Assembly (NCBI GenBank): GCA_963703355.1
Contig: OY969813.1
Coordinates: 62,001-126,000, forward strand
DNA from: Puia sp963703355
GTDB taxonomy: Bacteria; Bacteroidota; Bacteroidia; Chitinophagales; Chitinophagaceae
Direction: 5' to 3'
Length of the DNA: 64,000 bases
Position 1 is the first letter of the stretch; every line of letters begins with the position of its first letter. A model generated the notes under the pieces. It searched no databases and was not told the origin of the DNA. It saw only the letters and a program-made list of their open reading frames with translations. The position numbers were made by a program, and so were the translations under genes. Positions 42,425-52,200 of the stretch are shown in pieces.

Positions 42425-43684
42425 CTATTTAGTAATGTATTCATCGTGTTTGGTTTGTGTATGAATCAACGTGATAAAAAATCCGATGAGAAAAACAAAG
42501 TCAAAATAGAAAATGGCATTTCCATATCCTCCCAGCATTTCGACCAGCGAACCGATGAAAAAAACGGCAATACCCGTTATAATTCGACCCAGATTAAAAC
42601 ATACACCCGTAGCCGTTGCACTCAGTGAAGTGGGGAACAGTTCGGGAATGTACATCGACAGTGCACCCTGACTCATACCAAAGAATATCGTGATGAATGC
42701 AATTTGCAGGTAGGCACTCAGTGACAAAGTGGTTGTCAGCCTGAATAAAATGAATGCCAGAATAAAACTGGCGCCGAAACAAATTAGCAGGGTTCTTTTC
42801 AGTCCTATGGCATTAACTACCCATCCCGAAATAAATCCACCCAATAATCCTCCGCCTCCCATCATCATAAATGCCAGGCCTCTTTCTTTTTGTCCGTTGG
42901 TGCCCGATGTAAGATTTTGGATCCAAAATGGAAGCCAGGAGAATGTAGCCCAGAGTCCTATCAGCGCAGCTCCGAATACGAGTGAACCCATAATCAGGTT
43001 CCTGCTATATTCTTTACTAAACAGCTTGTTCAGATTGTTCCTCGATTCATCGGCGTGTTGTTTTGCGCGTTCCCATTTTTCCGATTCAGTAAAAAAGAGA
43101 ACAGCCATTCCTGAAAGAATCACCGGAATAACACCTACTATAAACGCATAACGCCAATGAGAAACGAAGTACGTGATTAATCCCGCGGAGAAAATTCCTA
43201 CGGGAATTGAAATGGATAATATGCCTAACAGCACTTCTCTTTTCTTTTCCCGGTATCCCTCTGATATCAGCATCGTGGTTATTACAAGTACTCCTCCAAT
43301 TCCAAAACCTGAAAGGAAGCGATGCAGCACAACGGTGAACCAGGTCGGCGAGAGACCAGTCATAATCGTAAATAATCCATAACAAAGCGTAGCATAAATA
43401 AATGATTTCTTTCTTCCAATCGTATCGCAGAAAATTCCCCAGATGATTCCTCCGGCTGTCCATCCGAAAATGAAAACAGCATTAATGGTTGCGCTGATAT
43501 TTTCGATATGTCCTGAATCTGAGTTTTGCAGAAGATCCCTGATAGCATCAGGCAGATAAGCTGACATCAGCGTAGATACGGTCCCGCCGATCATGCTGCT
43601 GAAAAAACAAATTAGAAACAGTGCCTGTTTATATTTTTTCAACCCATTTGGTTTTACTGCCTGAATATCTTCAGAAGACCTCAT
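42425..43684 (-). CDS. MFS transporter
   Basis: A 419-residue transporter with 12 membrane helices, starting at the ATG at 43684. A longer frame to 43855 would overlap paralogue 4 and only adds a polar tail. 'GIFCDTIGRKKSFIYA' between helices 2 and 3 is the MFS loop motif, and 'RFLSGFGIGGVLVITTMLISE' resembles sugar/organic-anion carriers of the AAHS/SP type. It begins seven bases after the stop of AhpD-like paralogue 4 and is clearly part of the same operon. It probably moves a small organic acid or aromatic compound handled by the neighbouring enzymes. Confidence 0.9.
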   Translation of the reverse strand: MRSSEDIQAVKPNGLKKYKQALFLICFFSSMIGGTVSTLMSAYLPDAIRDLLQNSDSGHIENISATINAVFIFGWTAGGIIWGIFCDTIGRKKSFIYATLCYGLFTIMTGLSPTWFTVVLHRFLSGFGIGGVLVITTMLISEGYREKKREVLLGILSISIPVGIFSAGLITYFVSHWRYAFIVGVIPVILSGMAVLFFTESEKWERAKQHADESRNNLNKLFSKEYSRNLIMGSLVFGAALIGLWATFSWLPFWIQNLTSGTNGQKERGLAFMMMGGGGLLGGFISGWVVNAIGLKRTLLICFGASFILAFILFRLTTTLSLSAYLQIAFITIFFGMSQGALSMYIPELFPTSLSATATGVCFNLGRIITGIAVFFIGSLVEMLGGYGNAIFYFDFVFLIGFFITLIHTQTKHDEYITK

Positions 43685-43691
43685 GCAAATG

Positions 43692-44264
43692 CTATTTAAA
43701 ATTTTCTTCACCCTGTCTGGCCAATACATCTTTCGGTCTGTCGTAACCGATTGTTGTGAGTCTCGATGCGAGTTTCTGATAGTAAGCGGGGTCTTCCGGA
43801 CAATACGTTCCCAATCCGTCAACATATCGATTGTACAAACAAAAAAGGGCGGCAATTAATACGGTGTCGTGAATCTCTTTGTCGGTGGCACCGGCTTTTT
43901 TTGCGCGTGCGATATGTTCTGGTAATACTGCCTTGCCAATTTCCTGCACTTTGGAGCCGATCAGCAGTAATGATTTCATTTTCTCTGACAGAGGAGCAGA
44001 TTCCACGTCGTAATACACTTTGTTCAATAATTCCTGACTACCTCCGAGTGCGATCACGGTGGCTGCGTGAGCATTTGTACAAAAACGACACTGATTTCTA
44101 AAAGAAACGATGGTAGCGATCAATTCTCTTTCCATTTCAGAGAGTGTATTCTCTCCGCGCAGAAGAATCTGTGTGAGTTCGCGAATTGGTGCAGCTGTGT
44201 CCACGCGATTTTCCAATAGTCCGGTAATACCCGGCAAACGATTGTTTAGTTTGATGTAAGCCAT
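43692..44264 (-). CDS. AhpD-like peroxidase-related enzyme (paralogue 4)
   Basis: A 190-residue paralogue with E46, C59-x-x-C62 and H66 ('CRFCTNAH') and the shared 'ATDKEIHDTVLIAALFCLYNRYVDGL' segment, plus a short polar extension at the C-terminus. Its start codon is one base beyond the stop of the DUF3179 gene, and the MFS gene begins seven bases after its own stop, so DUF3179, this enzyme and the transporter are a tight unit. Confidence 0.87.
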   Translation of the reverse strand: MAYIKLNNRLPGITGLLENRVDTAAPIRELTQILLRGENTLSEMERELIATIVSFRNQCRFCTNAHAATVIALGGSQELLNKVYYDVESAPLSEKMKSLLLIGSKVQEIGKAVLPEHIARAKKAGATDKEIHDTVLIAALFCLYNRYVDGLGTYCPEDPAYYQKLASRLTTIGYDRPKDVLARQGEENFK

Positions 44265-44265
44265 T

Positions 44266-45459
44266 TTACTTATAGTTGTATGCTGTTGTATTGGGATGAA
44301 ATTGTTTCCATGAATGCCAGAATTCCTGATAGGATGCGAGGGTTTCCAATTTTGTATCCTTTAAGGAACCGCTAATACAAACTCCATCCGGTGTCCAAAG
44401 CGAATGCGTATTGGAGTCGGTGAGTTCGTTGGTAGCTGCGTTTGAGAGGAAGAACAATGTTTGTCCGTTCACAGTTCTGCTAAAAACGTGAAAACTGCTG
44501 GTGTCTTTTTCTAAAACAAGTAATACGGCATTATTTCCGATCGTGTCCTGAATAAAATAATGCTGAACCAGATCATTCCAGTCATATGCTTTTTCCAAGC
44601 CGCCTGTTTTGACCCCTACCACCCAGGATTTCATTTTCCAGGAGGCGGAATCCCTTTTTTCCAGATGTCCTTTGATCGTTCCCTTATCGAAATCTGCGAG
44701 GTCATCATATTCTTCTTTGAAATTGGAATCGGGCTGCAGGATGGTGGAGTTTGGATGCAAACGAAGCCAGGATGCAAGGGACGCCTGATGAGAAGGAATT
44801 TCTTCAAGGTGCGCGCCTTTTAAGGGACCAGCAACGGCAACACCGGTTGCCTGCTGCCACCAGCTTTTAGTAGTTGCGTCTTCGAACATCGCGTTGAAAT
44901 GATCCATTCCAACCAGCCGGAATAATTCAGGTTTGCCGTTCACGAATGGACTGTAAACCCGTCCTGTTCTGCACACTGTACAATAGGTTACCATAATCGG
45001 CGTATTGCCCACCGTATCTTTTACCTGGTGATGATAACCAATGATCTGTATGGGATAGGCGCGCGACTGACCGTTGATTTCAACACCAATGATCAGCTTA
45101 TCAGAATCCATTTTATTCTCTTTTATATCGGAAAAATTTTTAATGGACGGCTGATAAAACATTTTATCTGCTTCAAATCTGAAATTGAAGAAAAAGAAGA
45201 TAACCAGATATAACACGATGATCAGTGATAATAATATTTTCAGAAATACTTTACCTCTGACGGAAAAAAACCGGTACAATGGCCCGGCAACGAGGATGAT
45301 ACCGATGATGCGGAGTATCCATTTGTATTTTTCAATAAAATAGGCCCACGCGATGGTATTCGAATGCTGGCTTCCCGGAAAGGGCATGATAAAATAAACG
45401 CGCAATATTTCTGTAGCTAGTAACAGAATGATGCCGATTATTAAATATAATCGTGACAT
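44266..45459 (-). CDS. DUF3179 membrane protein
   Basis: A 397-residue protein (ATG at 45459). Three to four N-terminal membrane helices (about 1-105) are followed by a DUF3179 domain ('MVTYCTVCRTGRVYSPFVNGKPELFRLVGMDHFNAMFEDATTKSWWQQATGVAVAGPLKG'). The C-x-x-C in 'YCTVCRTG' is the family hallmark. Function is unknown. The soluble domain probably faces the periplasm. It is followed directly by AhpD-like paralogue 4, and both use CxxC motifs, which hints at linked redox chemistry. Confidence 0.85.
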   Translation of the reverse strand: MSRLYLIIGIILLLATEILRVYFIMPFPGSQHSNTIAWAYFIEKYKWILRIIGIILVAGPLYRFFSVRGKVFLKILLSLIIVLYLVIFFFFNFRFEADKMFYQPSIKNFSDIKENKMDSDKLIIGVEINGQSRAYPIQIIGYHHQVKDTVGNTPIMVTYCTVCRTGRVYSPFVNGKPELFRLVGMDHFNAMFEDATTKSWWQQATGVAVAGPLKGAHLEEIPSHQASLASWLRLHPNSTILQPDSNFKEEYDDLADFDKGTIKGHLEKRDSASWKMKSWVVGVKTGGLEKAYDWNDLVQHYFIQDTIGNNAVLLVLEKDTSSFHVFSRTVNGQTLFFLSNAATNELTDSNTHSLWTPDGVCISGSLKDTKLETLASYQEFWHSWKQFHPNTTAYNYK

Positions 45460-45501
45460 AAACAATCATTAAATAAATGGAAAGATTGAACCTGGCGGAG
45501 A

Positions 45502-46056
45502 TCAGGCTTTACATTCCGGTGGTTTCCCCGGAGCAACGATGTGGGTATCTACGACACTGTTAATATCTAATACGGTGTACTTGACATTTGCACTTCCATA
45601 CCCGCACATTTCCAGACTTCCACACTGGTTGATATAGTCGCCGGGTGTTAGATTTTTTTGTAATCCTGAACGACCAGTGTTTTTACTGTTGGGTGTCAGA
45701 TCGTTTGTTGCATTCTCATATTCCGATTTTGCTTTCTTCAGAACATTTTTGTGATTGTCTGCAATACACAACAGGATCAGGTTGCCGTCGGAAACCTTAC
45801 GCTTCACGTATTTGAAGATTTTACCATTAACATTGATTTCTCCGTTTACCCTTTCAAAACTCTTTTGTTCGATCTGATAGGGGTTGTGCAGTGGGATCTT
45901 TATGGTAACCAGCTCTGTTTCGTCGTACTGATCGTTATCCAGTCTGGCTTCCATGGATGCATCAGCTCGTTTTTCAGCATAGTAAAAAAGAGCGCGGTAC
46001 CCTATTATATTAAAAAGGAAAACCAGAAGAAGTAATATGGAAACGGACTTTCTCAT
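45502..46056 (-). CDS. Membrane-anchored protein of unknown function
   Basis: A 184-residue protein with one N-terminal hydrophobic helix (about 5-24), then a periplasmic domain starting 'YAEKRADASMEARLDNDQYDE'. The middle is beta-rich and the end has three cysteines ('QCGSLEMCGYG' and a C-terminal 'PPECKA'). No family is recognised. It lies at the head of the minus-strand series, 42 bases before the DUF3179 gene, and may be the first gene of that operon. Confidence 0.65.
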   Translation of the reverse strand: MRKSVSILLLLVFLFNIIGYRALFYYAEKRADASMEARLDNDQYDETELVTIKIPLHNPYQIEQKSFERVNGEINVNGKIFKYVKRKVSDGNLILLCIADNHKNVLKKAKSEYENATNDLTPNSKNTGRSGLQKNLTPGDYINQCGSLEMCGYGSANVKYTVLDINSVVDTHIVAPGKPPECKA

Positions 46057-46184
46057 GCAACAGTTAGTGGGGTAAATATAGGAATTATACCAATAAATTG
46101 CGTTTTACAAATTTGCACAAATTAACCAGATGAGCGAATATCAATTTTTTGCCTTCTGGTTCTTGATCACTTAACTTTATTTAC

Positions 46185-47825
46185 ATGAAAATAAATCCTG
46201 CTGCGGGCAAACCCGCCGATGCTGCTATTCTTGCTAACATACCACGACTCATCACTGCGTATTACTCCCTGCAACCAGATGTTTCCATACCGGCGCAAAA
46301 AGTTGCATTTGGAACTTCGGGTCACCGGGGTTCCTCACTAACGAATTCATTCAACGAATGGCATATCCTGGCCATTACGCAGGCAATTTGTATGTACAGA
46401 AAACAACATGGTATAGAAGGTCCGCTTTTTCTGGGTATTGATACCCATGCGTTGTCCGAACCTGCTTCCGTAACGGCATTGGAAGTGCTTGCAGGTAACG
46501 AAGTGGAAGTGATGATTTCTGAAAATAATGAATATACACCCACACCCGCTGTTTCGCAGGCCATTCTCACTTACAATAAAGGACGGGAAAAAGGACTTGC
46601 TGACGGTATCGTTATTACGCCTTCCCATAATCCGCCTGAGGATGGAGGCTTTAAATACAATCCAACGAATGGAGGTCCTGCGGGCACGGAGATTACTTCC
46701 TGGGTTGAAAAAAAAGCGAATGAAATACTGGAGAATAAACTCAAAGGCGTTTTAAGGATGCGCTATGAAAAAGCGCTTCGCGTTTCAACTACTCACCGGT
46801 TTGATTATCTGAATCATTATATCAGTGATCTGAAGAATGTTATAAATATGGATCTCTTAAGAGATTCGAAAATAAGTATTGGAGCCGATCCGCTCGGTGG
46901 CGCCGGCGTTCACTACTGGGATCCGATCGCGGCACTTTATGGTCTGAATTTAACCGTCGTAAATCACCGGGTAGATCCGACCTTTCGTTTTATGACGGTG
47001 GACTGGGATGGTAAAATCAGAATGGATCCTTCTTCACCCTATGCAATGGAGCGGCTGATTTGCCAGAAGGACAAATTTGATATTGCAGTTGCCTGTGACA
47101 CCGATCATGACAGACATGGCATTGTTACAAAGAGTGTCGGACTGGTGCCACCGAATCATTACCTGACTACCTGTATTTTTTATTTATTACAGCACAGGCC
47201 TCTCTGGAAAAAAGATATAGCCATTGGTAAAACCCTCGTGAGCAGTCGTATGATTGACAGGGTAACGAAAAAATTAAATCATTCCTTATATGAAGTTCCT
47301 GTGGGATTCAAATGGTTCGTCGACGGACTCATAAATGGCTCGCTGGGATTCGTAGGTGAGGAAAGTGCGGGAGCCAGTTTTTGCAGATTGAACGGCGAAG
47401 TGTGGACGACAGACAAAGACGGATTTATACCTGCGCTGCTGGCGGCGGAAATGACCGCAACTTTGAAAAAGGATCCGGGAGAAATTTATAAAGAACTGGC
47501 TGATGAACTGGGGCATTCAACATACGACCGGGTTGAAGCCAAAGCGAATGCAGAGCAGAAAGCAAAGCTCGCGAAATTAAGTCCTGACCAGATCACTCAG
47601 AAAACGATGGCAGGCGAAAAGATTACAGGGATACTCACCAAGGCACCTGGCAATGGGGCTTCCATTGGTGGTTTGAAACTTGAAACAGAAAATGGATGGA
47701 TCGCCGCGAGGCCTTCAGGTACTGAAGACATCTATAAAATATATGCGGAAAGTTTTCTCGGACGCGATCACCTCAACCTGATGTTGCAGGAAGCGCAGAC
47801 TATCGTTGATGAGGCGTTGAAATAG
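46185..47825 (+). CDS. pgm: Phosphoglucomutase (alpha-D-glucose phosphate specific)
   Basis: A 546-residue enzyme of the alpha-D-phosphohexomutase family interconverting glucose 1-phosphate and glucose 6-phosphate in the cytoplasm. It shows the substrate motif 'FGTSGHRGSS' (about 44-53), phosphoserine loop 'TPSHNPPEDGG' (near 145), metal loop 'DTDHDRHG' (near 306), sugar-binding 'GEESAGASF' and phosphate-binding 'RPSGTEDIYKIYAES'. Length matches the bacterial PGM type. It is divergent from the unknown anchored protein and ends in an inverted array. Confidence 0.96.
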   Translation: MKINPAAGKPADAAILANIPRLITAYYSLQPDVSIPAQKVAFGTSGHRGSSLTNSFNEWHILAITQAICMYRKQHGIEGPLFLGIDTHALSEPASVTALEVLAGNEVEVMISENNEYTPTPAVSQAILTYNKGREKGLADGIVITPSHNPPEDGGFKYNPTNGGPAGTEITSWVEKKANEILENKLKGVLRMRYEKALRVSTTHRFDYLNHYISDLKNVINMDLLRDSKISIGADPLGGAGVHYWDPIAALYGLNLTVVNHRVDPTFRFMTVDWDGKIRMDPSSPYAMERLICQKDKFDIAVACDTDHDRHGIVTKSVGLVPPNHYLTTCIFYLLQHRPLWKKDIAIGKTLVSSRMIDRVTKKLNHSLYEVPVGFKWFVDGLINGSLGFVGEESAGASFCRLNGEVWTTDKDGFIPALLAAEMTATLKKDPGEIYKELADELGHSTYDRVEAKANAEQKAKLAKLSPDQITQKTMAGEKITGILTKAPGNGASIGGLKLETENGWIAARPSGTEDIYKIYAESFLGRDHLNLMLQEAQTIVDEALK

Positions 47826-47957
47826 TTATGGGTTATGGGTTATGAGTTATGGGTTATTCTCCAGCAGTTAAGGATTATGGGTTATCGTCGCAACTCATAA
47901 TTCATAACCCATAACCCATAACTCATAACCCATAACCCATAACTCATAACCAATAAC
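47825..47957. repeat. Inverted heptad array
   Basis: TTATGGGTTATGAG on the left, C-rich CATAACCCATAACTC on the right, with a 30-base unrelated centre (CTCCAGCAGTTAAGG). It fills the whole gap between pgm and the symporter. Confidence 0.9.
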
Positions 47958-49226
47958 ATGAAATACCTAAAGATTTTATACATACAGGTTCTTATTGGTA
48001 TTGCACTCGGCATTCTCTGTGGCTGGCTGTTTCCTTCTTTTGCACCGACGGCGAAATTGATCAGCGAAACATTTATCAATATGATTCGTATGATCATCGT
48101 ACCGGTGATCTTCTGCAGTATTGTAACGGGCATTGCAGGTGCGGGTAACATGAAAAAAGTGGGACGGGTGGGAGTGAAGGCCCTGATATATTTTGAAGTG
48201 GTTTCGTCTTTTGCACTGGTTATCGGACTGGTTGTGGCAAACCTGCTGAAACCCGGCACTGGTGTTTCACACGCAACAGGGAACACAGCACAGGTAACCG
48301 AGATTGCGAAACAGGCAGAATCATTTGGCTGGGGCGATTTTCTTACTCATATAGTCCCTTCGAATATCGTTGATGCATTTGCCAAAGGCGATATTCTTCA
48401 GGTATTATTTTTCAGCATACTGTTTGCCGTTGCGTTAAAACAACTGGGATCCGCCGGAAAATCCATATTGGACGGACTCAATAAAATCAACCAGGTTATC
48501 TTCAACATATTAAAGATTGTAATGAAACTCAGTCCGGTTGGTGCTTTCGGAGGTATGGCTTATACGATCGGCAAATTTGGTTTCACGAGTCTGGTTGTTC
48601 TGGGAAAGCTGATGATCTGTTTTTATGCGGCGGGCCTGCTCTTTATATTTATTGTACTCAATCTGATATGCAGGTATTTTGGATTTAGTCTCTGGAAACT
48701 TCTGCTATACATCAAAGAAGAAATCCTGATTGTGCTGGGGGCCAGCAGTAGTGAGGCTGTTCTTCCTTCCATTATGCAAAAACTGGAAGCAGCCGGCTGT
48801 GAAAAAGAAATCGTTGGTCTGCTGATTCCGACAGGATATAGTTTTAATCTCGATGGTACAACGATTTATTTAAGTATGAGTGTGATATTTCTGGCACAGG
48901 TATATCAAATTGATCTGAGTCTGGGGCAGCAATTAATGATCATCGGAATTATGCTCGTAACCAGCAAAGGCGCAGCCGGTGTTACGGGTGGTGGTTTCAT
49001 TGTGCTTGCTTCGACATTAACCGCGATGAAAATTATTCCATTGGAAGGACTTGCCCTGCTGATTGGTGTGGACAGGTTTATGAGTGAGGGTAGGGCACTC
49101 ATTAATTTTGTCGGAAATGCAGTTGCCACCGTAGTTGTTTCCAAATCGGAAAAATCGATCGATGAAAATATCTATCGGCGAATCGTGGAAAAAAGATATC
49201 CTGCTGAAATGGTTGCGGGGCACTGA
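47958..49226 (+). CDS. Dicarboxylate/amino acid:cation symporter (DAACS)
   Basis: A 422-residue transporter with eight membrane helices and two re-entrant hairpins: HP1 around 'GASSSEAVLPSIMQKLE', TM7 'GYSFNLDGTTIYLSM' (NxxGT-type cation site) and HP2 'TSKGAAGVTGGGFIVLASTL'. It couples uptake of C4-dicarboxylates or Glu/Asp to Na+ or H+ (GltP/DctA family). Substrate choice cannot be settled. Transcribed alone. Confidence 0.94.
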   Translation: MKYLKILYIQVLIGIALGILCGWLFPSFAPTAKLISETFINMIRMIIVPVIFCSIVTGIAGAGNMKKVGRVGVKALIYFEVVSSFALVIGLVVANLLKPGTGVSHATGNTAQVTEIAKQAESFGWGDFLTHIVPSNIVDAFAKGDILQVLFFSILFAVALKQLGSAGKSILDGLNKINQVIFNILKIVMKLSPVGAFGGMAYTIGKFGFTSLVVLGKLMICFYAAGLLFIFIVLNLICRYFGFSLWKLLLYIKEEILIVLGASSSEAVLPSIMQKLEAAGCEKEIVGLLIPTGYSFNLDGTTIYLSMSVIFLAQVYQIDLSLGQQLMIIGIMLVTSKGAAGVTGGGFIVLASTLTAMKIIPLEGLALLIGVDRFMSEGRALINFVGNAVATVVVSKSEKSIDENIYRRIVEKRYPAEMVAGH

Positions 49227-49303
49227 CTATGATTGCATCATACTTTTCTGTGATCCCTGTAAAATGCCCGGATAAAAAACACTGCTGGTGAATATTTGAA
49301 ACC

Positions 49304-50299
49304 TCAGTTACTATCCGCATCATAATGTATACCTGCCGCCGCCCGTACCCTGTCCATGGTTTCCATTAATAATGTCGAGTCGGCGTGTGACATTACGGGA
49401 CTTTCTATCAGTCCCTTTCGAAGACATTCCCCTACATGTCGCGCTTCATACTGATATCCCGAACCTCCTTCCTTATGGACCGGGATTATTTTTTTCGTTT
49501 CTTCCCTGCCTGAGAATATTTCTATGTTGGCGCTGGGGGCATAAAAGCGACTGGTTAAGCGCACTCTGTTTTTCGTTCCTCCAATATCAGCTTCTGTTCC
49601 CAGATTCGATGAGAGCGATGAAAATAATTGAGCCATTGCGCCATTTTTGTACTTGAATAACATGGCACATTGCTCGTCAACGCCGGTGGGGGCGGGCGTC
49701 ATGGAAGCTTCAATCTCATCGGGTCTTCCTAACAATGAAAGCGCATAGAAAATGTTATAGATTCCGATATCCAGCAGACTGCCGCCCCCTAATGTGGGAT
49801 CAAACAAACGGGGTGGGACAGGTGGCAGCGGAATAAATCCAAAACTGATCAGCACGCTCACAATATCTCCCAATTCTCCGGAGGAAATAAGGTCCTGCAC
49901 TTTCTGGTATTGTGGCAGAAATTTCGACCAGATCGCTTCCATCAAAAAAACCTTTTTTTTCTGTGCCGTTTCCACCATCTCCTTCACCTGCTTCAGATTG
50001 AGTGCAAAAGCTTTTTCACACAAAACGGCTTTGTTATGATGGAGGCACAACAACGTGTGTTCATGATGTAATGCATGAGGCGAAGCGACATAGATGACGT
50101 CTACATCCGGATTCGAAACAAGTTCTTCATAACTGCCATGCACATGCGGAGCGGGAAATTCATTCGCAAAATCCTTAGCGGTAGAAAGCTGTCTCGCTCC
50201 CAAAGCAACGAGTTCGGCGCCTTCAACGAGCTTAAGGTCTGCCGCAAATTTTTTGGCAATACGTCCGCAACCCAATATACCCCAACGAACAACTTCCAT
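49304..50299 (-). CDS. Gfo/Idh/MocA oxidoreductase, cytoplasmic
   Basis: A 331-residue NAD(P)-dependent enzyme without a signal peptide. It has the nucleotide loop 'GILGCGRIAKKFAADL' (8-23), catalytic region 'CEKAFALN' near 95-102, and a C-terminal domain with 'GGGSLLDIGIYNIFYAL'. It resembles dihydrodiol dehydrogenase/1,5-anhydro-fructose-reductase-type members. Unlike the two exported relatives in this window it acts in the cytoplasm. Convergent with the symporter. Confidence 0.9.
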   Translation of the reverse strand: MEVVRWGILGCGRIAKKFAADLKLVEGAELVALGARQLSTAKDFANEFPAPHVHGSYEELVSNPDVDVIYVASPHALHHEHTLLCLHHNKAVLCEKAFALNLKQVKEMVETAQKKKVFLMEAIWSKFLPQYQKVQDLISSGELGDIVSVLISFGFIPLPPVPPRLFDPTLGGGSLLDIGIYNIFYALSLLGRPDEIEASMTPAPTGVDEQCAMLFKYKNGAMAQLFSSLSSNLGTEADIGGTKNRVRLTSRFYAPSANIEIFSGREETKKIIPVHKEGGSGYQYEARHVGECLRKGLIESPVMSHADSTLLMETMDRVRAAAGIHYDADSN

Positions 50300-50337
50300 C
50301 TTTGTTTTTTTTACAAGTTAAGAAAAGGATTTAACTA

Positions 50338-50592
50338 AGGGTTATGGGTTATAGGTTATGGGAGATGGGTTATGGGAGATGGGTTATGGGTTATGGGTTA
50401 TGAGAGATGAGTTTTGGGTTATGGGTTATGGGAGATGAGTTATCTCGCGCGTGCGGGATGAATTTACACTGACTAACTCAACCAATTAATAATACATCAA
50501 CCGTAACCCATCTCTCATAACCCATAACCCATCTCTCATAACCCATAACCCATCTCCCATAACCCATCTCTCATAACCCATAACTCATAAGT
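50338..50592. repeat. Inverted heptad array with long loop
   Basis: G-rich left arm (50338-50445), about 65 bases of unrelated sequence including CGCGCGTGCGGG, then a C-rich right arm (50508-50592) with ATCTCTC/ATAACCC alternation. It lies between divergent genes, so both promoters must lie in or beside it. Confidence 0.88.
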
Positions 50593-50623
50593 CCTCTTTG
50601 CCGGTTAACTTTGCTGCCCTAAT

Positions 50624-51964
50624 ATGACCAACTGGAAAGATCAGGAAGTTTATAAAACAATAAAACTCGCGATACCGATTATCATGGGTGAGCTGGCTCA
50701 GATGTCACTACATCTGATTGATACCGCGATGGTCGGCAATGTCAGTTACAAACACCTGGCTGCGGCTTCGCTGGTAATGACGGCTGCAAATATTCCATTT
50801 GTACTTGGTATTGGAATGACGATATCCGTTTCGCAGCTAGTTTCCATGGCCAATGGCCGAGGGGATCACCAGTTAATATCGCATTATCTTTTCAACGGCT
50901 TTGTGTTATGTACAACTTTTGCGCTGCTAATTTCCGGTGGACTGGTTTTCGGAAGAAATATATTAAGACATCTGGATCAGGACCCTGAAGTAGTGGAACT
51001 TGCAATTCCCTTTATGAAACTTGTAGGGCTTTCAGTAATTCCGATGCTGCTCTTTATGACATTGAAGCAATTTACTGACGGTCTGGAGTACACGAAAACT
51101 GCGATGATGCTATCAGTTGCATCCATGCCCATTAACATATTTTTAAACTGGCTATTGATTTATGGTAACTGGGGATTTCCAAAGCTTGAACTGGTGGGTG
51201 CGGGTTACGCGACACTGGTTACCAGAACATTAATATGTGTAGTATTGGGAATTATCGTTTTAAAACACAAAACGTTCAACCGGTTTATTGCGGTGCGCGG
51301 AAAACAATGGAAATATAACGTATCCACCATGCGTGATTTACTGCGAATCGGAATTCCGAGCAGTATACAGATGGGCGTGGAGATCGGGGCATTTGCGGTT
51401 TCTGGAATTATTATCGGTACCATCAGTGCGGTTTCTCTCGCTGCCCATCAGATTGCGCTGAGTTGCGCGGCATTTACATTTATGGTTTCCATGGGGCTGT
51501 CACAGGCGGGATCCATACGTGTTAGTAATGCGTTTGGAAGATCGGACTGGAAAACGATTCGTGTGATTGGTAAAACGACAATGATTACCGCTTTTATCTA
51601 CGGCTGTTTTTGTGCTGTTGCATTTACTATATTTCGCTGGCAGCTGCCCTTGATATTTAATGGGAATATTGAAGTAATTCGTTTATCTGCGCTGCTGTTA
51701 TTGTATGCCGCGGTATTTCAAATCTCCGATGCAACGCAGGCAACTGGTGCGGGTTTGTTGAGGGGCATTAAAGATGTGAAGCTGCCGACAGTATTGATCA
51801 CCGTTGCTTATTGGATCATCGGTCTTCCGGTGGGCTGGTTGTTTGCGTTTCATTTTCATATGGGCGCAGCGGGCATGTGGCTGGGACTGATACTGGGTCT
51901 GACGATGGCCTCTGTTTTTCTTGGAAGCCGGTTTCTGAATATGGTCAGGAGGCTTAAAGCTTAA
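50624..51964 (+). CDS. MATE family efflux transporter
   Basis: A 446-residue transporter with 12 membrane helices in two related halves ('MGELAQMSLHLIDTAMVGNVS' and 'GIPSSIQMGVEIGAFAVSGIIIGTIS'), typical of NorM/DinF-type MATE exporters that drive cationic drugs out with Na+ or H+. The final residues RLKA and the stop codon are written in GGCTTAAAGCTTAA array sequence. Confidence 0.93.
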   Translation: MTNWKDQEVYKTIKLAIPIIMGELAQMSLHLIDTAMVGNVSYKHLAAASLVMTAANIPFVLGIGMTISVSQLVSMANGRGDHQLISHYLFNGFVLCTTFALLISGGLVFGRNILRHLDQDPEVVELAIPFMKLVGLSVIPMLLFMTLKQFTDGLEYTKTAMMLSVASMPINIFLNWLLIYGNWGFPKLELVGAGYATLVTRTLICVVLGIIVLKHKTFNRFIAVRGKQWKYNVSTMRDLLRIGIPSSIQMGVEIGAFAVSGIIIGTISAVSLAAHQIALSCAAFTFMVSMGLSQAGSIRVSNAFGRSDWKTIRVIGKTTMITAFIYGCFCAVAFTIFRWQLPLIFNGNIEVIRLSALLLLYAAVFQISDATQATGAGLLRGIKDVKLPTVLITVAYWIIGLPVGWLFAFHFHMGAAGMWLGLILGLTMASVFLGSRFLNMVRRLKA

Positions 51965-52200
51965 AGCGGAAGGCTTAACGCTTAACGCTTAACGCGTAAC
52001 GCTTAACGCTGAACGCTGAACGCTGAACGCGTAACGCTGAACGCGCGGAGTGGAATAAAAGCAGAGCGTTTGATACTAAGGTCAAAAGGGTTTTTGCTTG
52101 AGCCTTGCGCCTTATGCTTTGAGCTTTAAGCCTTATGCTTTACGCTATAAGCCCTTTGCTTTTGCCTTATGCTTTACGCCTTAAGCCTTACGCTTTAAGC
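51950..52200. repeat. Inverted heptad array, GCTTAAC dialect
   Basis: Left arm GCTTAAAGC/GCTTAACGC/GCTGAACGC, right arm GCCTTATGCTTTACGCC. It overlaps the last codons of both convergent genes (MATE on plus, PLP enzyme on minus), which end RLKA and KLKA respectively. Confidence 0.9.

Noticed and set aside
43685..43855. N-terminal extension of the MFS gene
   Set aside because: It overlaps AhpD-like paralogue 4 antiparallel to codon sense of that gene and adds only polar residues before the first membrane helix; ATG 43684 fits better.
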